Shown: positions 1 to 9,482, counted from the first letter of the stretch. The stretch is 41,425 bases of DNA from Planctomycetia bacterium (GCA_009922585.1 RFVE01000004.1:1-41425); one strand, 5' to 3'. Notes: generated from the sequence alone by a model not told the origin. A program made the numbers and translations.

Positions 1-27
1 CGCTCTATCCAATTGAGCTACGAGGGC
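1..27 (-). tRNA. 5' part of a tRNA truncated by the window edge (possibly tRNA-Arg)
   Basis: Reverse complement reads GCCCTCG-TA-GCTC-AATTGGATA-GAGC-G: a 7-nt acceptor strand plus a D-arm. The anticodon is outside the window, so the isotype is tentative. Confidence 0.65.
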
Positions 28-197
28 TTTCGCACGGACGTGCAACTGCTGCCGCCGCGGTGAATCCGGATAAAACCGCTGCAGCAGGCGTTAGCATCGC
101 AAGTTTAGCACTCGCAACTCGTGTAAACCAGCAGGAGGCGTTTCGCAGGGCAGGGGACGCGAAACAGCACCAACCCGGTTACAGCACTCTGCCCGGC

Positions 198-1232
198 TCA
201 GGCACTCCGCCGCAGCGGAACCCGCGACCGCCGCCGCGGTCGGCTGATGCCACCGCCCGCATGGCCCGCCTCAAACCGCAGACTGCGGTCAACCGGGGCC
301 GGCTGGCCGTCCTCAGCAGGACGAGTCTGGATCAACTGCCGCAGTTCCCGGAACCGCGGCACGTACCAGCCGAACTGCAGCACCGCCACCAGCCGGCCAG
401 CCAGCATCGGCAGGGTGCCCAGCGGCGCCCGAACCAAGGCATGCCGGAGCACCTCGAAGACATGCAGCACCAAGCTCCGCAGAATCGGCTCCGCAGCCAA
501 TGACCGCCAGAACAGCCGCTCGCCATAGAGGCCAGCCGCAAAGGCCCGCTGCGGCCGCTGCCGCTCATCAGCCGCCACTACCCGCGACGCCGGCTCAAGC
601 ACCACCCGGCCACCGGCCGCCCGCAACGACACCGCCATATCGGCGTCGGCATACTCATCACCGCACGACAGACAAAAGCCGTTGGTCAACCGGGCCAGCA
701 TCTGACTGCTCCAGAACCCAGCCTCAAGGGTCGGGCCCGACGGCAACGGATGCTCAGCCACATGAAAACCCTTCACTCGCGAGGCATCCCCCCGCGGTCG
801 CAGGCAGACCCGGCGACCACCCCGACGGGTCTCGATGCCGGTCGCCACGATCCGATCAAGGTCGTCGGATGCCAGTTCTAGCGGCACCACCGCCCCCACC
901 TGCTCGCTGGCAAAGTGCTCGACTGCTGCCTCTGTCCAGAACGGCGTGGCCCGCCAGCCCGCCGCCAGCACATGCAGAATGCGTCCCCGGCTGGCCGCCA
1001 GCCCGAGGTTGATGCAGGCGACGCGGTTCGAGCCAATGGGCGCCTTGATGAAGCGGACTTCTTCATGAACATTCCAGGGATCACCATACTCAAAGCCAAG
1101 CACGACGATGATCTCAGATTCGTTCGGCCGATTCTCGAGTACGCTGACCAGCGTCTCTTCAAGGGCCGCCGCATCAGTTGGAGCGGGAATGACGATCGAG
1201 AGCCTCGGTGGGCTGCTGATTGCAGTCGGCAT
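198..1232 (-). CDS. family 2-like glycosyltransferase
   Basis: ORF with 'PRLSIVIPAPTDAAALEETLVSVLENRPNESEIIVVLG' N-terminus typical of GT-A glycosyltransferases; internal ATG at 1232 preferred over the track start at 1280. Confidence 0.6.
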   Translation of the reverse strand: MPTAISSPPRLSIVIPAPTDAAALEETLVSVLENRPNESEIIVVLGFEYGDPWNVHEEVRFIKAPIGSNRVACINLGLAASRGRILHVLAAGWRATPFWTEAAVEHFASEQVGAVVPLELASDDLDRIVATGIETRRGGRRVCLRPRGDASRVKGFHVAEHPLPSGPTLEAGFWSSQMLARLTNGFCLSCGDEYADADMAVSLRAAGGRVVLEPASRVVAADERQRPQRAFAAGLYGERLFWRSLAAEPILRSLVLHVFEVLRHALVRAPLGTLPMLAGRLVAVLQFGWYVPRFRELRQLIQTRPAEDGQPAPVDRSLRFEAGHAGGGISRPRRRSRVPLRRSA

Positions 1233-1390
1233 GATGGGCAGTGCCCCGTGAGCAAGCTGTCTGGAGAAGGGGCCAGTCAAGGCCGCCTGCTCCGTTTGTG
1301 AGCCAAGGGGAAAACAAACTTCACCCTGGGTTCACTGCCACCGCCAGCGGCAGTGGCAAATGTCTTTTTGTGCTGCCTGACGTTCCCCGC

Positions 1391-1660
1391 TTAGGCTGCG
1401 GCCCGTTGTGGCTGCAGTTCGTTGAAGAGATTCACGGTGTGCAGCATCTCACCATCGGCGTTGTAAAACTGCACCACGCCGCAGTCGATCAGCCACATCG
1501 CAAACATCTCGGTCGCCCGATAGCAGCGGGCGACACAGCGGCCACGGTCGATCCGGATGTTCTCCTGAAGATCGGTCGCATCGTCGTGGTCGGCACCAAG
1601 CTCAACGAACAGCCGGGTAACCATTTCCCGCACGTCTGCGGCATTCATATGCAAACGCAT
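1391..1660 (-). CDS. small hypothetical protein
   Basis: MRLHMNAADVREMVTRLFVELGADHDDATDLQENIRIDRGRCVARCYRATEMFAMWLIDCGVVQFYNADGEMLHTVNLFNELQPQRAAA; normal composition compared with overlapping antisense ORFs. Confidence 0.5.
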   Translation of the reverse strand: MRLHMNAADVREMVTRLFVELGADHDDATDLQENIRIDRGRCVARCYRATEMFAMWLIDCGVVQFYNADGEMLHTVNLFNELQPQRAAA

Positions 1661-1903
1661 CTCAAGCAACCTCCTGTTGCAGTCTGGTCGGACGACCTCA
1701 TGTCGCACGCGGGCGGGACGGTAACCATCAGCCCCGATCTGACGGAAGGCTGGTTTCCGATCACCCGCTGCTCCATCCGCCAATCTTGTGATCGTCAACG
1801 ACACTGAGCCCGAATCAGCTCTTGTCAGGTCGGCTTTTCAATCCTCCTGACCCACCAACTCACCCCAGAATGACAGCCGGGAAACGGCAGTTCGTGCCGA
1901 TGA

Positions 1904-2692
1904 CTACAGCCGTTCGGTCCAACTCGCCAATCCGTAGCGAGACGCCACCAGCTCCGCCGCCTGCTGCTGTGGCCAGTTGGCCTCGTCTCGCCAGGCCCCG
2001 AAGGCGGCCCGCACGGCCGCATCGATCTGCTGCCGACCCAGCGCAAGGTTGGCCAGAAATGCGTCGTGGCTTCGCTGCTGTCGATAGGCCGGCTCGCGGG
2101 GCGGATGCCGTAGCAGCTGCCCAATCAGCTCAAGCGGAAAATCGTCGAGCAGCGTCCCGTGATAGAGCACCCCCCGCCGCCGAACCCGCAGGGCGTTGCC
2201 CGAAATCTTGCGGATGCCCTCTGGCATGCTCACCGTCAGATCAGATGTGCCCTGCCGGCTGACTGGCCTGCCGGCTGCTGTCAGGGCCGCCGCCAGTGGG
2301 TCGAGCATCGCCGCATGAATCGCATCAATCGGCGGTGGCTCGGCATGGGGGGTGACCACCATCCACATGATGCAGCCAGGGCCCAGCACCACCGTCGCCC
2401 CACCGCTTGGTCGCCGCAGCACCGACACCCCCAGCCGCTGGCAGGTCGGTAGGTCAACCTCCTCGGCCAGCCGGCTCGAGGACCCAACGACCACGGCGGG
2501 CTGCTCGGCTTGCCAAGTCCGGACGACTGGCATCGTCAGCCTGCCCTCATTGGCCGCATCCAACAGGGCCTCGTCGATAGCCAACTGCTCTGCCACGCTG
2601 CGTGGCCCGCCAACCACCGTCTGATCCAGCCAGCAGGCCGCAGCCGGCTTTGACAGCGGCTGCAGAATGGCTCCAGAAATCGCGTCACTCAC
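1904..2692 (-). CDS. lipoate-protein ligase A family protein
   Basis: Contains 'VLRRPSGGATVVLGPGCIMW' and 'RKISGNALRVRRRGVLYHGTLL', typical of the BPL/LplA/LipB family. GTG start inferred at 2692. Confidence 0.75.
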   Translation of the reverse strand: MSDAISGAILQPLSKPAAACWLDQTVVGGPRSVAEQLAIDEALLDAANEGRLTMPVVRTWQAEQPAVVVGSSSRLAEEVDLPTCQRLGVSVLRRPSGGATVVLGPGCIMWMVVTPHAEPPPIDAIHAAMLDPLAAALTAAGRPVSRQGTSDLTVSMPEGIRKISGNALRVRRRGVLYHGTLLDDFPLELIGQLLRHPPREPAYRQQRSHDAFLANLALGRQQIDAAVRAAFGAWRDEANWPQQQAAELVASRYGLASWTERL

Positions 2693-2821
2693 CTGTCTCA
2701 CCTCTAGGCGAGACAGTCTATCATGCAGGGGAGGCGGTTCGGCCGGGCGTCGGCCGCGGGTTCGCATGGCGGGCCGCAGGCTGCCTCGGTTCACCACACC
2801 GCACACCCCAATCAAAGGCCC

Positions 2822-3814
2822 ATGGCAGAGACCCCGCAGCGACCAATCAACCCCGACGACAGCCTGCCACCGGTCGAGCCACCTAGCGCGGCGTTTCTGG
2901 TGCAGCTGTTTCTGGTGCCCGGCCTGATTGTGGCGATCATTGTCTGTGTCTGGCTGGCCTTCCATTGGCTGGCGCACCTCGGCAACGATCCGCAGGCCTA
3001 CGTCCGCACCCTTCGCCGGGCGAACGAGGGCCGCTGGCAGGCCGCCCTCAATCTTGCGAACGATCTGCGGGGTCCCGGCGGCAGCCGGCTAAAGTCTGAC
3101 GCCGACCTGGCGAGTGAACTCGGCAGTATTCTTGACGATGAGGTGGCCAGCGGCCGCACCGGCGAGCAGTCGCAGACCTTGCGACTGTATCTTTGCCGGG
3201 CGCTTGGTGAGTTCACGGTACCCGACGCGGCTGCCCCGCTCGTTCGGCGAGTCACCGCCGACGGCGACAACGAGACGACCCAGGCGGCCGTTGAGGCACT
3301 CGCGGTGCTGGCAACCAACTTGAATGAAGCCGGCCGTTCATTCACGGACCGCAAAGCTGTGGTTCAAGCTGTGGTTCAGGCCTCCGCTTCAGCCGATTCA
3401 AAGGTCAGGAATGCCTGCGGCTTTACGCTGGGTGTGCTGGGTGGGGATCAAAGCGGAGAGGCCCTCCTGCGGCTGGCAGCAGATGACAACGCCGATGTGC
3501 GGGCCAACGCAGCGCTGGGTTTGGCGAGGCTGGGCAACAGCGAAGCCTATGAAGCACTGGCTGAATTGTTGGCAACCCCTGACATTGAGACGACAGCAGC
3601 CTCATCAGACGAGGAGCAGTCGCAGCGGTACAAGCGGGTGCTCTTGGTGGTCAATGCCCTGCGAGGCGTCGCTTCGTTGATTGATGCCACCGGTGAGCAG
3701 CCGCCGGGTGCAGTGACCAAACAAGTGGAAAAGCTGCAAGGCGACAAGGTTGCGGAGGTCCGCAGCAGTGCAACGGCGATGCTTACAAAAATCAGCCGCC
3801 TTGCCAGTGAATGA
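2822..3814 (+). CDS. membrane-anchored HEAT-repeat-like protein
   Basis: N-terminal TM segment 'FLVQLFLVPGLIVAIIVCVWLAFHWLAHL' followed by helical repeats 'VRNACGFTLGVLGGDQSGEALLRLAADDNADVRANAALGLARLG'. Confidence 0.65.
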   Translation: MAETPQRPINPDDSLPPVEPPSAAFLVQLFLVPGLIVAIIVCVWLAFHWLAHLGNDPQAYVRTLRRANEGRWQAALNLANDLRGPGGSRLKSDADLASELGSILDDEVASGRTGEQSQTLRLYLCRALGEFTVPDAAAPLVRRVTADGDNETTQAAVEALAVLATNLNEAGRSFTDRKAVVQAVVQASASADSKVRNACGFTLGVLGGDQSGEALLRLAADDNADVRANAALGLARLGNSEAYEALAELLATPDIETTAASSDEEQSQRYKRVLLVVNALRGVASLIDATGEQPPGAVTKQVEKLQGDKVAEVRSSATAMLTKISRLASE

Positions 3815-3930
3815 GGTGGGTCGCCAATCGCGATTCGGCAGCAGTGTGGCAGTGACGTAAGCCCAGCCGCGGCCGGGTGCCCAAGTCCTCGAGCTAGACG
3901 TTCACGCCGGCCAGCTGGGCCAGCCGCCTC

Positions 3931-4042
3931 CTGCCACCCGGCGGCAGGATGTCGCCCATGAGCACCGATGGAAGGTCACAAACCTCGGCTTTGTGACGTT
4001 CCGCCCCAGGGAAAGTTGGGCAATATGCCCGAGCTTTCCCTG
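3931..4042 (-). repeat. dispersed three-hairpin element, copy A
   Basis: Reverse complement 'cagggaaagctcgggcatattgcccaactttccctggggcggaacgtcacaaagccgaggtttgtgaccttccatcggtgctcatgggcgacatcctgccgccgggtggcag' closely matches 19672..19780. Confidence 0.8.
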
Positions 4043-4053
4043 AAGCCATGGGG

Positions 4054-4899
4054 CTAGCAATCTAAAAATTCATCCAGCGCATCCCGTAACAGTTCGGTAT
4101 CAGCTTCAATGCCAGTGAGTCGCTGAAAGTCGATAGCGAGGATCGCTGTGGCCACCTCCAGTCCATCCACCCGGCAGGCCCTGGCGGCGGCGGCGGCCTC
4201 AAGAACAGGCGATGCCTTGGGCGCGAGTGATGTGTCGACTACGACAAGGTCTTCTCGCAGCCCGGTCAGGTCACGCGGTATTGGAAACGGCTGCTGGTCA
4301 GCTGCCACCACAACCAGCCCCGCCCGCTCCGGGATCAACAGTTCGGTCTCATCAGTCTCAGTTGGCAACAGGCTCGCCTGCCCACCCTCAATACCGACAA
4401 TTGCTTGCACCATGCTGTCACCACCGTCATGCCACGGGTCAGCGACGATGATCTCAGGCACGCCCGCCAACGTCAGTTCCAGGGCGGTCGCTCGGGCCAG
4501 CAGGCCACTTCCGATAATGACGGTGGGCGAGGCAGCGGGATCAGCATGCAGCCGCACCGCCTCCAGCAGGCCACGGCCTAATGTGAGATGGCCGCTAAGG
4601 CCATCGGGAGTTCTTTCAATCAGGCTGCAGCCACCAGCGAACTGGGCCGCAGGGCTGATCGTAGAGAGCAGTTCGGCAGCCGGTTGCTGCAGTGAGCCCG
4701 CCAGCAGACAGCCCCGAAAGTTCATGGCAGCCAGCCCGTCAAGGGCCGCGGCCAATCGTTCGGGTTGGACCTCAAGCGTTACAAATCGCCAATCAAGCGA
4801 GTCGCCAACAACCACCCGCTCAAACAAATACTGTGCCGGGGTGCCTGCCGCCGGATGTCCCAACAGCGCGATCACTTCCTGCAACGCTGGGTTGGTCAT
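4054..4899 (-). CDS. shikimate dehydrogenase (AroE)-like protein, probably without shikimate dehydrogenase activity
   Basis: AroE-like layout: 'LDWRFVTLEVQPERLAAALDGLAAMNFRGCLLAG', Rossmann 'TVIIGSGLLARATALELTLAGVPEIIVADP', 'VVVDTSLAPKASPVLEAAAAARACRVDGLEVATAILAIDFQRLTG'. Confidence 0.55.
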   Translation of the reverse strand: MTNPALQEVIALLGHPAAGTPAQYLFERVVVGDSLDWRFVTLEVQPERLAAALDGLAAMNFRGCLLAGSLQQPAAELLSTISPAAQFAGGCSLIERTPDGLSGHLTLGRGLLEAVRLHADPAASPTVIIGSGLLARATALELTLAGVPEIIVADPWHDGGDSMVQAIVGIEGGQASLLPTETDETELLIPERAGLVVVAADQQPFPIPRDLTGLREDLVVVDTSLAPKASPVLEAAAAARACRVDGLEVATAILAIDFQRLTGIEADTELLRDALDEFLDC

Positions 4900-4933
4900 G
4901 GCTCCTTCCGCCAATCCAGGGGGCCCAAATCGG

Positions 4934-5512
4934 TTATACACCCTGCTCGATCACCGCGACAAATCGCGGATCGTCACGGATTGGGTCGAAGTCTCGCTCG
5001 GCGTTGGTGAGGGCTCGGAAGCGATCGTCGGAGGCGATCGCCCGGGTCAGGAAGGTGACCGCTTCGGTGACGTTGCCCGCCAGCGAGTGATAGCACGAGA
5101 GGTTGTAAGAAAGGATGGGCTCATCCGGGCAGGCGACCACACCCTGCGTGAGGGCGGCGATTGCATCAGTCAGGCGGTCAAGCCGTTTCAGACACCAGCC
5201 CAGCCCCAGCCAGGCAGCAACTGACTGCTGTTGCTCGGCAACTGCTGCCCGAAAGTGCGGCAGGGCCTCGGCGAACCGTCCTAACGCTCGGAGGGCCTCG
5301 GCCCGCAGGACCAGCGGCTCACCGCCCAGTCGGTTTTCGTCTGGCAGTTCGTTAAGCAACTCTAATGCCCGAAGAAGCAGCCGCGATAATGCCTCTGAGG
5401 GCGGTGCGTCCGGTTGACCGCCGAGTTCAGCCAGTTCGATATACCCCGAGGCCTGCCTCAGCAGCATCGCCTGCCGGGCCTTTTCGTTCGTGTTTTGAGG
5501 GGTTGTAGTCAT
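4934..5512 (-). CDS. TPR-repeat protein
   Basis: TPR-like repeats 'AEALRALGRFAEALPHFRAAVAEQQQSVAAWLGLGWCLKRLDRLTDAIAALTQGVVACPDEPILSYNLSCYHSLAGNVTEAVTFLTRAI'. Confidence 0.7.
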   Translation of the reverse strand: MTTTPQNTNEKARQAMLLRQASGYIELAELGGQPDAPPSEALSRLLLRALELLNELPDENRLGGEPLVLRAEALRALGRFAEALPHFRAAVAEQQQSVAAWLGLGWCLKRLDRLTDAIAALTQGVVACPDEPILSYNLSCYHSLAGNVTEAVTFLTRAIASDDRFRALTNAERDFDPIRDDPRFVAVIEQGV

Positions 5513-5768
5513 GGCCGTGCCGACGCGGATCGTGGCGATGTCGGTCTGCATAGAAATAGTAGGAGGAAAAAAATCTTATGGGGCGGAACGTACTGTTTCT
5601 GCACTTTTACGGCCAAAACATTCATTTTGTTCGTCGCCGGCAAGTTTGTGGGTGGCCATTTGGTACGGATTTTGGCTCGGCATGTCACTAATCTTTCAAG
5701 AGGAGGCTGCGTCCGACGTCAAAGGCTTGGACGCCGGCCCGACCCCCCCAGTCAAAGGGAATGGAGCG

Positions 5769-8096
5769 ATGCCGATGAAACTCACCCTGCGAACCCTTCT
5801 GGCCTGGCGGGATCGGGTGCTACCCGAGCAGGATCACATCGAGTTGGACCAGAAGGTGGCTGCAACCGAACTGGCCCAGAAACTGGAGCAGAAGATTCGC
5901 GATGTCCTGGCCAAAACCGAACTGCCAGCCGCTCAGGTGCATGGCCGGGGGCTGGCAGCCAGCGCTAACAGTGTGGCTGAGTTTCTCGACAACGCGTTGG
6001 ATCCTGAGCTGCTGGGGCCGTTTGAAAAGAACTGTGTTGATTCAGATGTCCAGCTCTGTGAAGTCGCAGAGTGCCATCATCTTCTGGCTGGTATGGCCGG
6101 TCAGCCGGAGCTGACAACCGAACTCAATGAGGAAGAACGTCGGCGATTGGGTGAGGCAATCAAGCGACACTCGGAGCAACTGGCAGCAGAAACAGAGCAC
6201 GCGATCGATGTGGCCAATGCCCGGGCTGTTCGGGCTGAACTCGACGCGATTGAACAGGGGGCGGTCAATTCTGTCGGTGAGCCGCAGACCTCACGCACAC
6301 CGCGGCGGCGATCGCGGGGGCCGGTTGTTGCAGCGGCGGTGGCAGTCGCTTTGTTGTTGCTGTTGGTGGTGATCCTCGGCGTGCAGCTCGCTCAGAGTGG
6401 CCGCACCAACCGCGAGCAGCAACTTGCCGCGCGACCGCCGGTGGCTGACGACGTACCAGCACTCGTTGCCGAACCACCTGCCGCTGTGGTTGACAAACCT
6501 GCACCGCCTGCTGCGGTGGTTGGTTCGGACGATCAAGCTGGTCCACCGGCAGCTGAGGTCGAGCAATCGCTGGTGGCCCAGCCAGAGGCTACCGAGCAGC
6601 CTAAAATGGCTGCGACCACGACCAGCCCAGCAGAGGCCAACCTTCCAGACTCGCCAGCGGCCGCTGCACCGCCGCCGCCACCCGCCGTTGCCTCGATGGC
6701 TGACCGTCCCCAAGTACCACAGGGGACCGCCATGGCTATCGCTGCCACCGCTCCACCACCAATGGCGCCTCAGCCTGCGGCTTCCGCGTCTGTTGCCGGG
6801 CAGACCGCAGTCACCCCGACCACCATCCCTTCGGCTTTTCCAGAAGCAGAGGCCAGCCCGCCGGTGCTTGGCTTTCTGGACAATGACGCCATCGTTGGCA
6901 GCGGTTTTGTGTTGCACCGTACCCCGGCGACTGATCCAGCTGAGCTGGATGGCTGGCAGTGTCTGACTGCCGGTTCGCAGTTATCGGTTCAGGATGAGGT
7001 GATGGTGCCACCCGGGCTGAGCCCCAGCTTTAGTATCGGAAGTGTGCAGGTGCAGATGCGGCCTCGCACCCACGCGGTGCTCAAAATTGACAGTGCGGGA
7101 ATGCCGCGGGTCGAGTTGCTGGCAGGCAGCCTGACTATTCGCTCGTCTGAAAAAGCAGCCCAGTTGGGACTGGCAGCTGGCGGCCTGAACGGGGTCATCC
7201 TTTCGGGGTTGCTGGGTGGCGTCGCAGTTGATGTCAGCCGACTCCCCGACAGTGAGCTAGCCGCTCGACAGACGACGCAGGCTCTCGTGGCCCGGCTGGT
7301 GCCGCTGACGCAGCCCATCAACTGGCGGCAGACGCAAGCGAGCGGCCTGCCTCCACGGGTGCTGCTGCGAGGCCTTGAGGCTGAGGCTGAGCTGCGGCCG
7401 TTGGAGCTCGTTCAGTGGTCTGAGACGAGTCCACTCACGGCAACGCGGCAGGCCATCACCGAACTGCCCGACTGGGCGACACCGTTGCGACGGATCTCAT
7501 CGCTTGATAAAGACGCCAGCGAGGCGCTGGTCGAGGCGGTTACCCAGGGCGAACCGCTGCTGAAGTCACTCATCGAACTGTCGGTCGATCGGCGAATCGA
7601 AAACCGGATGATGGCAGTCGAAACGCTCGCGCTGGTCGGCCATTATGACGAACTGGTTGAATTGCTTCGTGAACCGCCACCCAACGGACCAGCTGCCGGC
7701 CGCTGGGAGCAGTTGGAAGGACAGACGGTTCCAGTAGCCTTTAGCGATCCGACACTCGCACGGGTGCTAGAGAAAGCCTTCCGTGATCATCTGGAGGCCA
7801 CCCAGGCCCTTGCCGCAATTGGGCTGGCCCGCCGTAATCTGCCTGCCACATCGGCGGATGATCTGACGAGGCAGTTGATCGATCTGCTTGAAAACGAGGA
7901 ACTGATGCTGCGACGGTATGCCTATGCCTGGCTCTGCGAGCGGTTTCAGCTTGAGCCCATGGAATTGATCCAGTACCGGGCCGACTGGCCCGCCGAACAG
8001 CGGCGTGACGGTGCTGACTGGTGGCGAAACCGATTGGAGAAGGGACTCCTGCTGCCGCAGCAGACGGGCTCTTCGGGAGTCAGCAGCGGGCAGTGA
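5769..8096 (+). CDS. large single-TM hypothetical protein (planctomycete-type N-terminal domain, Pro/Ala linker, FecR-like segment)
   Basis: 'MKLTLRTLLAWRDRVLPEQDHIELDQKVAATELAQKLEQKIRDVL...ANSVAEFLDNALDPELLGPFEKNCVDSDVQLCEVAECHHLL', then TM 'GPVVAAAVAVALLLLLVVILGVQLA', a Pro/Ala-rich linker, and 'VQMRPRTHAVLKIDSAGMPRVELLAGSLTIRS'. Start chosen at 5769 rather than 5511. Confidence 0.65.
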   Translation: MPMKLTLRTLLAWRDRVLPEQDHIELDQKVAATELAQKLEQKIRDVLAKTELPAAQVHGRGLAASANSVAEFLDNALDPELLGPFEKNCVDSDVQLCEVAECHHLLAGMAGQPELTTELNEEERRRLGEAIKRHSEQLAAETEHAIDVANARAVRAELDAIEQGAVNSVGEPQTSRTPRRRSRGPVVAAAVAVALLLLLVVILGVQLAQSGRTNREQQLAARPPVADDVPALVAEPPAAVVDKPAPPAAVVGSDDQAGPPAAEVEQSLVAQPEATEQPKMAATTTSPAEANLPDSPAAAAPPPPPAVASMADRPQVPQGTAMAIAATAPPPMAPQPAASASVAGQTAVTPTTIPSAFPEAEASPPVLGFLDNDAIVGSGFVLHRTPATDPAELDGWQCLTAGSQLSVQDEVMVPPGLSPSFSIGSVQVQMRPRTHAVLKIDSAGMPRVELLAGSLTIRSSEKAAQLGLAAGGLNGVILSGLLGGVAVDVSRLPDSELAARQTTQALVARLVPLTQPINWRQTQASGLPPRVLLRGLEAEAELRPLELVQWSETSPLTATRQAITELPDWATPLRRISSLDKDASEALVEAVTQGEPLLKSLIELSVDRRIENRMMAVETLALVGHYDELVELLREPPPNGPAAGRWEQLEGQTVPVAFSDPTLARVLEKAFRDHLEATQALAAIGLARRNLPATSADDLTRQLIDLLENEELMLRRYAYAWLCERFQLEPMELIQYRADWPAEQRRDGADWWRNRLEKGLLLPQQTGSSGVSSGQ

Positions 8097-8336
8097 AATG
8101 GCCAAGATTGGCCTGCAGAACCGTTGAAACGCCGGTCGTTTGTTCCCACCCGAGACCTGTTCTATGCTCATGAATAGTTGCGGATGAGATTCGCAGCGGC
8201 GATTGGTCAGGCGGACAACTCGCAGCCCGACGCACCCTCGTTTCAGGGGTGTTGCCCGTGGTGGCGGGATTTGTGTCCAGCCGGCTCGTTTCGCAAGGTT
8301 GTGTGAGTCAGACTTGATTCAGAAAGGATCGGTCTT

Positions 8337-8657
8337 GTGCAGATAAACGTGTCGGCCCGTCATGGCCATCTGAGCCCCGTTTCACAAGAAAAAATTGTGG
8401 CAAAGGTGTCACGGCTGCAGCGATACTTCAATCAAATCACATCGCTCAATGTCACGGTCGACTTCGCCAACACCTCGTTGCCGGCCGTCGAAATCATTGC
8501 CTCTGCTGAGCACTTTCATGAACTTGTCAGTCATGAAAGCTCAGCCAACCTCTGGCGGAGCATTGATGGTGCTGTTCAAAAACTGGAACAGCAACTGCGG
8601 AAGCACAAAGAAAAGGTGCGGGACCACAAACATGCGGAAAGCACCCGGCGGGCCTGA
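8337..8657 (+). CDS. hpf: ribosome hibernation promoting factor / sigma-54 modulation protein family
   Basis: MQINVSARHGHLS...QEKIVAKVSRLQRYF...LNVTVDF...VEIIASAEHFHELVSHES...SIDGAVQKLEQQLRKHKEKVRDH; GTG start. Confidence 0.85.
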   Translation: MQINVSARHGHLSPVSQEKIVAKVSRLQRYFNQITSLNVTVDFANTSLPAVEIIASAEHFHELVSHESSANLWRSIDGAVQKLEQQLRKHKEKVRDHKHAESTRRA

Positions 8658-8684
8658 ACCGCGGGGATTACGGGTAGCGAAACC

Positions 8685-9091
8685 ATGAAATTTTCAGATT
8701 TTGTCGCAGTCGAGGCGATTCGCCCCAACATTGTCGCGACATCCAAAGAGGGTGTCATCCGTGAGATGACGCAATCGTTGGTGGACGCCGGCAAAATTGC
8801 TTCCAATGAAATGGAAAGCATCGTCAAGGTCCGAGCGTCAATCGGCTGATTGGTACGGTAGCCATCAGCCAGCAGGGCGTTGACTTTGAGAGCCTCGATG
8901 GTGATCCGGTGCAGCTATTTTTCCTGCTTGTTTCGCCCCCCGATCGCCCGGGTGACCATCTGCGGGCGCTTGAGAACATTTCGCGGCAGCTGCGGGATGA
9001 CACGTTTTGCAAGACCTTGAAGGAGGCCACCGGCCCCCATGATGTCTGGCGGCTGCTTGAAGAAGCTGACGCCCAGAGCATCGCTTCGTGA
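8685..9091 (+). pseudogene. ptsN: PTS IIA (EIIA-Ntr type) interrupted by an apparent out-of-frame internal deletion near 8827-8832
   Basis: Frame 1: MKFSDFVAVEAIRPNIVATSKEGVIREMTQSLVDAGKIASNEMESIVK..., stop 8847-8849. The second frame from 8831 reads PSVNRLIGTVAISQQGVDFESLDGDPVQLFFLLVSPPDRPGDHLRALENISRQLRDDTFCKTLKEATGPHDVWRLLEEADAQSIAS*. Confidence 0.85.
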
Positions 9092-9098
9092 CCCTTTC

Positions 9099-9482
9099 AT
9101 GAACGATCAGTTGATCGAATCACCAATGAATCAGACCCATTCCCGTGAAGTCATCGTCGCACTTGAGCAGGGCCTCCATGCCCGGCCAGCCGACCTGTTC
9201 GCGCGGGAAGCCCGCCGCTGGCAGTCGCGGATTGAGGTAGTCGGCAATGCCCAGCGGGTCGATGGCAAGAGCATTCTCGATCTGCTGACGCTTGCTGCCG
9301 AGGAAGGCACGCGGCTGGTGGTTGAGGCGACCGGCCCCGATGCCCGGGAGGCGGTTGATGCAATCGGCAGCTTGTTCGACCAGAATTTTGCGACCGAGGT
9401 GGAATCGGTTTCGCACCCCAACACAACAGACCCAGAGAAACGGCCCCCGGGCGATGCTTCCGGGGAACGGGCGGTGGTCTAG
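9099..9482 (+). CDS. ptsH: HPr-family phosphocarrier protein
   Basis: 'LEQGLHARPADLF' (active-site His) and 'VDGKSILDLLTLAAEEGTRLVVEATGPDAREAV'. Confidence 0.88.
   Translation: MNDQLIESPMNQTHSREVIVALEQGLHARPADLFAREARRWQSRIEVVGNAQRVDGKSILDLLTLAAEEGTRLVVEATGPDAREAVDAIGSLFDQNFATEVESVSHPNTTDPEKRPPGDASGERAVV

Noticed and set aside
60-1301. Several plus-strand ORFs (60-503, 500-1012, 915-1301)
   Set aside because: Antisense of the glycosyltransferase; Pro/Arg/His-rich artefact translations.
4148-5224. 358-aa plus-strand ORF opposite the AroE-like and TPR genes
   Set aside because: Ser/Arg/Ala-rich antisense translation with no recognisable motif; the minus strand is better supported.
8820-9091. 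Programmed frameshifting as explanation for the split ptsN (and likewise rplU, glyA, aguB, top6A, uspA)
   Set aside because: Conserved residues are missing between the two frames, so a +1 or -1 shift could not regenerate the protein; no canonical slippery site lies at the junctions.
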